Assembly (NCBI GenBank): GCA_916048055.1
Contig: CAJZHL010000019.1
Span: forward strand, 682,001 to 746,000
Direction of reading: 5' to 3'
Source: Pedinophyceae sp. YPF-701
Taxonomy: Eukaryota > Chlorophyta > Pedinophyceae
Length of the DNA stretch: 64,000 nucleotides
Below, one piece after another: positions 56,583 through 64,000 of the stretch. Both the position numbers and the translations under genes were made by a program. Under the pieces are notes generated by a model that was not told where the DNA came from, made no database searches, and worked only from the letters and a program-made list of their open reading frames with translations. How positions within the stretch are numbered: the first letter of the stretch is position 1; the number at the start of each line of letters is the position of its first letter.

Positions 56583-59500
56583 TCAGTGCGCCTTGCTGAG
56601 CGCTGCCGCCAGGTCCCGAACACGCCCCCCCTTGTACTTGGGTAGAAGGAACGTTTCTGCGTTGGGGGGGGGTTTGTCCTCCAAAGTCCCCCGGTGCGTG
56701 TAGTACACCAGGTGCACGATGATCGCGCACAGCCGGTTAGGCGGCGCCGCCTTCCCACGCACCCAGCGCAGCTCCTTGGGCGCGTCCGAGTTAAGCTCCG
56801 GCATGGTACAAAGGTCGTACAACATCAAACCGGCGCGCTCCAACGCCTCTGTCGCGTTGGCCATGGTCCCCCTAGAGGACATCAGCTGGAACCTGCACGA
56901 GTACTTGACGAGGTCCCCGCCGAAGCACTCGCGCAGGTTCGCGGCCGTGGCCTGCGCAAACCTGCGGCCGTGGAAACACACGTTCTCGGCGGAGAGCTCG
57001 AGGTCGCGCAGCGGCGACGCCGCCCACGCCAAGTTCGCCATCAGCAGCAGCATGGCCTCCGCTGCCGTTTCGAGGATCTCGTCTTCCGAGTAGCACACGT
57101 CGAGCAAGGAGACCAACACGGGAACAAACCCCAGTTCGATGAGCTTCGCGGGGACGTCGCGGCGCTCCGCGGCGGGGACGCGCGCAGAGAGCGGCGCGGT
57201 CACCATGGACGAGGCGAGCAGCGCCGCGCGCTGCACGCTGCCGTCGTTGTAGACCTTGCGGTCGCGGCCAGCATAATTGGCGCTGACGGCCAGCAGGGCC
57301 AGTTCGTGGACGAAGGCGACGATCCCGGCGTCGACGAGGTCCTCGAGGACCAGCGGCTTGACGTAGTCGTCCGCGGAGTCGATCATCGTGGCCACGGTGG
57401 GCAGGGGGAGCATGCCGTGCAACTCGCTCTCGGGGGAACGCGCGAGGCTGAGCACCTCGCCGAGGAGACGCACCGCGCCGCTCTGCGCGAGGTGCCGCGT
57501 CACCCTGCAAGTCGTCCGCACAAGGCCTCTTGTTCAGTACACAACATCTGGCATGGGAAAAAAAAAAAAGCCACATCAGCAATTAATAAATACAGAGCAA
57601 GTACCCGCAGCGGCATCGCTCTGCCCCGCGCGGCCAACGCAGCTGCCGGCGCCCGCGCACAAGACGCGCACGCCAAGCGGTCGCCGTCGCCAGCGCTCGC
57701 ACAGGTTGCGCGCTGCAACAGCGACGGCGCCTCACCTGGGTCGCAGCGTCGCCAGCTTCGGCAGCACTTCGAGCGTGTCCTTGAACTTGTCGAGCTCGAC
57801 CTCGAGCGCGACGTTGCTCCGGCACGCGCCCGTGCCCTCGAACCCGCGAACCATCCGCCGCAGCGCGTTTACCAGCCCGAGCGGGAGCTTGGCGCCCAAC
57901 AGCGCCTCGCACGCCACGTCGCGGTCCAAGCTGCGGATCTTCGCGATCTCCGCGATCTTCTTCGTCGCGTTCCCGGCGCGCACGTGCACCTTCCGGACGT
58001 ACTCCGGCTCGTCGGGCGCGCCCGCCGCGGACGACAGAAAGCCATCATACAAAATCCACAAGCTCTGGCAATACCAGAACGCGGCGTCCACGGCCTGCGG
58101 CACGCCGTGCCAGCACATCATGTCCACGATCCCGACGGCCTCGCTGAGCACGATGCGCTGCGCGGGCGTCTTCTCGTCGCCCTTGTAAGCGGCGCGCAGC
58201 CGCTCGAGCTGCTGGCTCATGAACTGAGTCATCACCAGCTCGCGGTACTGCGTCTCGCGCCCCAGGCCCGCGATCGCGCGCACGATGACGTACGCCGCAG
58301 CGGCGTCGCCCTCGGCCGTGCTCTTGAACAGCGCGGGCGCGAGCACCGCGTTCGCGATCTCGAGGCGCCGCGCTTTCTCGGCGGCGGTGGTGCTGCTGGG
58401 GACGCCGTGCCCGACGGCGCCGGCGAGGCAGAAGAGCGCGGTGCGGGTGACGCGCGCGTCGTCCGTGAGCTTCTCGTGCGCCACGCGGGCCACGCGGCGA
58501 GCGTCCGCGAGGTCCAGGAGGGCGTCGAGCGCACCATCGAGGCGCCACAGCTCCACGACGGCCGCGACGGAGTACTCGTTGCGCTGCTTCGCCAGGGTGC
58601 ACCACAGGGCCTGTGTGGCGACGAGCGCCTCCTCTGGGCAAGGGAGCGGCCTCCCGGCCTGCAGGGCGGGGGGGGGGGGTGAGTGGGTTGTCGTTCTGGC
58701 GGCCGAGTCAGGCCCGGCGGAACGGCGCACGGTCGTAGAGCGGGGTCTTGCAACGCACGTATACACGCGCGGACAGCCGGACGTGCGCTCGATCAGGACG
58801 GGACCCGGCCGGGCGCACCTGCACTGCGCCGCTGTCGAGCTGCCTCCGAATCGTCCGCACGAGGAACGCGATGGGCCCGTCGGTGCCCGACATCAGCGTC
58901 ATGGGCTCCAGCTTCCCGGACGCTGGCGGCGTCGTGCGGACCGGAGCGGGTTGTTCGGCGGAGCCCCCGTTGCACGTGTTCCAGTCCATGTGCGCTAGCA
59001 GCCACGTGGTGTCGAGCTGCGAGACAACAACGTGCACGAAACGCGGGCGCTCTCCACTGGTGCGCTGTGTCAGGTCGCTTGCAAGCCCGCGCGCGTCGCC
59101 TCGCGGGTCATTCATCAATTGCCAGGCCCTACCTGGAACGCCCGGCGAGCTGCGTCCGCGGGCTCCGGCTGCGCAACGACCTGCATGATGTGCTCCTGGA
59201 ACGCCCGCACGACCATGGACGTGGCCACCATTGGGAAGCGGTCCTCGTCGTCCATGTAGGACGCGGACCGCCGGAATGCGGCGAGCGCGGACGCCAGGCC
59301 GAACTGTTCGCCGGAGAGGTCGACGGTCGGCGGGACGCCGTATCCGTTGTCGGCCTTGAGCAGCGCGCGGCAGAGCATGCCCAGGTGCTCCTTGACGTCA
59401 GGGGGGATCAATTTGTTGTGGTCCGTCTCGTCAGGGGGGGACTCCGGGCTCTGTTTCGCGTCCGAGGACCCACGCGGCCGCTTGCGGCTGCCGTCGATGG

Positions 59501-61383
59501 CGTCCAGCTCGGAGTCGTCGGGCGTGTGCGCGTCGGGGGACCGGGCGCGGGGGTGTGTTGTGTCCCGCGCCTCCGGGGGAGTTGCCAGCGCGTGGTCGGC
59601 GGCTGCGGCGCCGCGCGAGGCCGTGCTCGCTGCCTGCGTCGCGTCGGAAGGCCCCACGGAAGCCTTGCCCGCGGAACCCGGCGTGCGTGGCTCTGCACGC
59701 TGCGCCATAGGAGTGGCCTGCTGGCTGGCTGGGGTGGCGCTGCTCGCACCCGGGAGCTGCTCCTGCGACAGCAGCGCAACGCGAAGGAGCCTTTCATGCA
59801 CACCTGGCGGTCGCAGGAGGCAAACGAGGTTCGCCTCGCGCGCGGAAAGGCTTTGGAACGTCTATTTGCTTTTTCGTTCCTCAGCGCCTGAGTAGCCACA
59901 TGGCTTCGATGATCGTGCGTGACCGCGCGGGAACGGGGCTCTGAGCGCGATCGTACGGGCGCGCAGGCGCACCTGCGTCAGTCTGTCGTCGGCCACGGTG
60001 AGGTGGTGCGGTCGGAAGATTGGCGCACACGCCGGGCTGCCCCCGCCGTCGGACGCGCTGCTCGAGCTCGAGGGCGACGCGATGGACGGCAGACGGAGCG
60101 CCGGGAGCCCCGCGTCGCCCGAGAGCGACCCCACGGCGAGCTCAATGTCCTCCGCTGAGTCGGCCGACAACCCCTGCGCGTGCAGCATCGCGCGGTACGT
60201 CTCCAGCGCGCCGAGGGACTTCCCCGCCTTCGAGGACCTCTTCGGACGCGGCCCTGCGCGGGGAAAGACACGCGGGTGACACACAGGGCTGGTGTCAGCT
60301 CATGAACAACATGCGCTGCACTCTGGGGCCCGCGAGCACGTGTGGGTGCAGCGCCGAGGTGCAGGTGGCGCGCGGCGCACCTGGGGGCATCGGTGGGCGC
60401 CCGAGCGCGCCGTTGGAGCCGCTGTCTGCGACGGCTGCTGCTTCTGCAGGTCCACCGGGAAGCCACGTCGACACCTCTAGGCTGTTCAGGTCGCCAAAAC
60501 ACTCCGGGATCGGCCCGCCGCCGGGAGCGCTGGGCCCGGGGTGGTTGGCTGCGGGGTTGAGGACGCTGTCGAGGAAGGCCTCGAATTCCGTCTTGCTGGG
60601 CGTGGATGGTGAGGCAACGCCGGGTGTGGACTCAGTGGGCGCCCCCGCGACGTCCCTGCGGTGTCCGGGTTCGGCGGAAGTGGGAGCCTCGATTCGGAGA
60701 CCATCCAGGCACATGGCGATCGCCTCGGTCGGGTCGCGCGGGGCCCCGCGCGCCGGGGAGGCGACGTTGCTAGAGACGCCGAGCTCAGCCCCCAACGGCT
60801 TCGGGGCGCCGCCCACAGACGCCGCAACGCCTGGTGTGCCCGGGGACGTGACCGCTGTGCTCAGTGCAGCCATCCGCACTGCGGGCTCCGGCGACAGGAC
60901 GGCCAGCGCCGGCCCGCCGGCGGTCATGGAGGGTGCAGTGTCATGATCGCCTCCGTTCGCGGCTCCAGTGGTCCGAGCAGCGGCTTTCGGTCCCGGACGG
61001 GGCACCACCGTCGACGGTGCGTCCGTCGCGAGCACGTCGGCGCCGGTAACAGGCCCGAGGCCCGCTGCTTCGAGGCCGGTCTTGGCTGCAGCAGCAGCCT
61101 CGAGCAGCGAGGCCGTGAGCACCGTGGCGAAACTCGAGCGCTCGTCTGCTGGGATAGACGGCAAGTGGTCCTCGAAGAGGTGCCGCACGATCTCCTCGAG
61201 CGACCCGTGGTGCGCGCATTTGGGCAGCAGGCATCGGAGCTGGCCCGGGCACCGCCCCTCGTGCTTTCGGAGGCGCGCCCGCGACGCCTCCCAGCCGCAG
61301 TGCGCGCACTTCGGCCCTGCGCTGGCCCCCGATGATGCCTCCCCGTGGCCGCGCGCGCCCGCCCCGGAGACGCGCTCCCGCAT
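56583..61383 (-). CDS. Unknown 1,334-residue protein: zinc-finger N-terminus, helical-repeat C-terminus
   Basis: Six exons (61383-60381, 60253-59973, 59762-59133, 59064-58819, 58658-57736, 57504-56583) join with phases 1, 0, 0, 0, 2 and no stops. Near residue 24 lies a Cys/His-rich segment (KCAHCGWEASRARLRKHEGR, CLLPKCAHHGSLEEIVRHLF) that could bind zinc as paired C2HC/TRAF-like fingers. Residues about 90-400 are Ala/Gly/Pro/Thr-rich. The middle has PPDVKEHLGMLCRALLKADN and VSQLDTTWLLAHMDWNTCN. The last 600 residues are helical and hydrophobic, with armadillo/HEAT-like character (VATQALWCTLAKQRNEYSVA, LIELGFVPVLVSLLDVCYSE, MLLLMANLAWAASP). I do not recognise the family. Each junction was chosen on acceptor strength and phase; the 59064 acceptor is the weakest. 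It could be two genes, split at about 59.1 kb. Confidence 0.55.
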
Positions 61384-61813
61384 CCTCCGCGGGCGGCACC
61401 TACCACTGGACGCGAGTGGGCGTGTGGATGCGGTGGGCCGACGGTGGCGGACGGAGAGGAGAAGCGGCGCCAGACGGCCGCCGGTGCAGCGGAGCGTGCG
61501 CGCTGCAGTCAGTGCCGCCGCGCCGCGCGCCGCCGCCCGAAAGCCGCGCGAGAGGAGGAGTGTCGGACACCCCCTAAAGGGAGACAGACGGACAGACAGG
61601 CGTGCTGACTTGACGTCAGGTGGTGTGGCGGACATAGCTCCGGCTCGGCCGCCTGCTGGTCGTTCGCAGCCTTCGAGGAGCGCGCCCGCAGTTGCGATGC
61701 CCTCGGCCACCAAAAGATGATGCTTTTCATAATTCCGAGCAAACAACAGCCAGGCAAGACTCCACGACGCGCGAGAGTGTCCTTCCACGCGCGACGCACA
61801 CGCGCAGCCACCT
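61384..61813. other. Short intergenic region
   Basis: About 430 bp between two minus-strand genes. It probably holds the promoter of the zinc-finger/helical-repeat gene. A GACAGACGGACAGACAGG run is at about 61581. Confidence 0.4.
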
Positions 61814-63412
61814 TCACACCCGCCTCGCCCCCTCGTGTCGCTCGCACGTCTCTCCAGGATAGTCATACGCGACATCGGCCAGGTATGCTGCAGTGCGGTC
61901 CTCCGCCGCGATGGACTTGTCGTCCGGGGCCCACTCCATCGGGAAGTACGGCTCCTTCGCGCCCCTCCTGCCCCACAGCGAGGCCCAGATGCCGTGTTCG
62001 GGGCTCCCAGGAGTCTGACAGACCACAGGCTGTGGGTAGAACCAACCGCGATTTGCGGCAGCCGCCTCGTGCGCCCCCGTGAACAGCCACTGCACGAAGA
62101 CGGACACGCCCGCGTTCGGCGGCTCGACGGGCGCGGCGTGTCGCAGTCGCGAGGCATCGGGCGCGCACATCAAGTCTACAAAGGAGCAATGCATGCAGCG
62201 GCCGCGAGCGACGACGAGCTCGGCCGAGGGCTCCGCTTCTCGCGCGGGCTGATGCCGCGGGACTGGACGCTTGCGGTGCGCACCTCGCCCTCGGCCCAGA
62301 CTTCGACCCAGTCGTGGTTGGCGGGGTTCCCAGGCTGACCTGGTATCTGTCCGTTGTCCCACGCCTGCGTGCCGACGACGCGCGCGGGGATGCCCACGGA
62401 CCGCAGGGCCTCGACGAGGAAGATCGACAGTCCTGCAAGGACCATGCACTTGCCCGTGACAACGAATCGAGAAAACACCTTCTAGGACTCGTGCTACACT
62501 CAGGAGCGTCGCCGGCGAGCGCAGGGCGGCACGCACCTGTGCACGACGCATACCGGGCCGCGAGCACCTGGCTCGGGCACATGATCGCGGGCGTCTGGTC
62601 GGGAACGAAGACGATGTCGTCGCCGCTGTCGCTGAACGCGCCCCAGAGCTCCTCGTTGATCAGCCGCGCCGCCGACCACGGGCCGCGGGACCGAGCAACC
62701 AGCGGCGCCATGCGGGCGCGGAACTCCGCGCGCATCATGTCCCTACGGGTGCAGACAGACGACAACACAACTTAGCTACTTTGCGGCGCGAGTGCTTCGC
62801 GCTGGTCGCGTGCGCCGCGCCGAGGGAGCCGTCTGGTGCGGCTTCCGATCCGCGACACAGCGGTGTGGGTCGCGACCGCGGGCGGAGCGCGCGGCGGCGC
62901 GTTGCGGCTCTGCGCACCTGCACTCGTCCAGGGAGGCATAGGGGAGGACGAACTCGAGGAACTTGTCCCACGGAACTTCGCTGGCCCAGCGCGTGGCGTG
63001 GCGTGCGTCGAGACTGAGGCGGACGTGCTGCTCGAGGCCTGCCAGCACCTTGTCGTTGCTGCGGTCCGCCACCGGCATCGACCCCTGCGCGAACGAGGCA
63101 CTTGGAGTTGACGTGCGGTACTTCGTAGCTAGTGAGCGTGCAATGCGACCCAGGGCTTCCGAGATGCGGTCAGCCTCGCGGCGAAATTCGCGTCAACGTT
63201 GCTGCGTGTTGCGTCCTGGCGCACAGGCCAGGGGCGGCGCCACTCACCCTCAAGAACGCCATCGCCTCGTCGAACCTACTCGGAAACGTGCTGTCGTCGC
63301 CCCACACTCCATACTCGCCCTGCGCCCCGGGCTCCAGCCTCGCCCCGCCACCTAGCGCAACCAACGCTGCGAGAACCGCCGCGAACGCCGCCCATGCGCT
63401 CCGCATCGCCAT
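61814..63412 (-). CDS. Secreted transglutaminase-like superfamily protein
   Basis: Exons 63412-63248, 63174-62918, 62742-62537, 62432-62284 and a last exon ending at 61814. The start MAMRSAWAAFAAVLAALVAL is a clear signal peptide. Then come KVLAGLEQHVRLSLDAR and VPWDKFLEFVLPYASLDE, followed by DQTPAIMCPSQVLAARYASC with the probable catalytic Cys. Across the intron it reads TGLSIFLVEALRSVGIPARV, then NPANHDWVEVWAEGE with the His. The end has FYPQPVVCQTPGSPEHGIWA and FPMEWAPDDKSIAAED. This order matches the bacterial/eukaryotic transglutaminase-like proteins that contain a YGSCTGLSI-type core. They may act as peptidases, transglutaminases or peptide N-glycanase relatives; the activity is unknown. 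The first four exons phase-match. The 5' border of the last exon (about 62251) leaves a very short intron and is uncertain. Confidence 0.78.
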
Positions 63413-63852
63413 TCCAGCCCCTCCTGAGCCGCAACTTGAACTCAGCGTTTCCTCCGCGACACCGCCCACTCCCCTGCAGCGGCAACGGACCGTCCTGGAC
63501 GCGATGCAAACCGGGCTGGTCCTTGACGTGGCTCCCGAGCACCCAAGACACGGGTCCCGGCCCACATGCAGCGGCCACGGCAGCCGGTGTGTTGCTCGCG
63601 GCGGCCCCGCCAAAAGAAGCGCCCGCGGAACCGGTCACGGGCTCTGAGTCAGCCGTACACAACCCTGAGACCGACTCGACTCCGTGCCGACAGATAGCGG
63701 TTCGATTTCGTCAGCAGCTTCTCACAAACCATTCTAGGTGCGGGCACGCGGACCGGGCGGGCCGCTGGGGCGCAGCCACGCACAAAAGCGTCCTTCAACA
63801 AACAACAACTGAACAACACACATGCAGGTAGAAGACGTTGACCGAGCGCACG
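63413..63852. other. Intergenic region near the right edge
   Basis: About 440 bp with the transglutaminase-like gene's promoter and the 3' flank of the last gene. No other feature seen. Confidence 0.4.
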
Positions 63853-64000
63853 CTACGCCCGCTGGAGCGCCTCCCGAAGCTTCCGGATGGTCTCTCCGTC
63901 GACGTCCTTCAGAACGGACGTCAGGTCGTCCGAAACACCCCCCCCCTTCAACTGAGAGAGCTCCCGTAGCAGCCAACCCCCACGACGAGCCGCCGCGAGC
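63853..64000 (-). CDS. C-terminal end of a gene cut by the window edge
   Basis: The minus strand reads from the window end to a TAG at 63855-63853: RRGGWLLRELSQLKGGG, then VSDDLTSVLKDVDGETIRKL and REALQRA. The amphipathic helical ending is unlike the shadow frames around it, so it is probably a real last exon. The family is not recognised from 48 residues. Confidence 0.55.
   Translation of the reverse strand, partial: LAAARRGGWLLRELSQLKGGGVSDDLTSVLKDVDGETIRKLREALQRA

Noticed and set aside
1-64000. tRNA or rRNA genes
   Set aside because: I looked by eye for T-loop and rRNA core sequences and found no convincing candidate. A covariance-model scan (tRNAscan-SE, Infernal) would settle it.

Overview
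The window looks like nuclear DNA of a GC-rich green alga. The genes are eukaryotic, split by short spliceosomal introns (mostly about 100-250 bp). They include the photosynthetic electron-flow protein PGR5, a plastid-type arginine-pathway aminotransferase, a plant-type three-repeat MYB, a signal peptide peptidase, a 26S proteasome subunit, the meiotic recombination factor MND1 and a p25-alpha/TPPP protein typical of ciliated lineages. A Penelope-like retroelement with an N-terminal GIY-YIG domain fits the Chlamys group known from green algae. Species cannot be told from the sequence alone. I built gene models by hand, matching splice sites and reading-frame phase. Where phases close across every exon, the model is probably right, but nothing was tested against transcripts.

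Layout. 1-2.4 kb: a partial minus-strand exon and a small unknown plus-strand gene. 2.8-8.3 kb: a RUS/DUF647 gene whose 3.6-kb third intron holds a complete MYB gene on the same strand. 8.4-9.5 kb: a secreted LRR protein (minus). 10.5-11.3 kb: PGR5 (plus). 11.8-13.6 kb: signal peptide peptidase (minus). 13.9-30.3 kb: five minus-strand members of a family of Ser/Arg-rich, probably disordered proteins; four share one three-exon plan. A Penelope-like element with identical 404-bp flanking repeats (22.85-27.81 kb) has split the array. 31.1-38.6 kb: PLP-dependent decarboxylase-like protein, RPN3 and a cytochrome P450 (all plus). 38.8-45.4 kb: one large minus-strand gene for a predicted 1,741-residue membrane protein with two P/Homo-B domains, three nearly identical unknown modules on Thr-rich linkers, a transmembrane helix and a C-terminal RING finger. 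46.3-47.7 kb: a helical-bundle protein (plus). 48.1-50.8 kb: MND1 and TPPP, divergent. 51.3-53.6 kb: acylated EF-hand protein (minus). 54.4-56.5 kb: acetylornithine aminotransferase (plus). 56.6-61.4 kb: a 1,334-residue zinc-finger/helical-repeat protein (minus). 61.8-63.4 kb: a secreted transglutaminase-like protein (minus). 63.85 kb to the end: the 3' end of another minus-strand gene.

Most genes are unrelated housekeeping genes in alternating orientation. The accessory features are the disordered-protein array with its retroelement and the modular RING receptor-like gene. Two splice habits recur: 5' splice sites are very often GTGCGC, and at least three introns use GC instead of GT.
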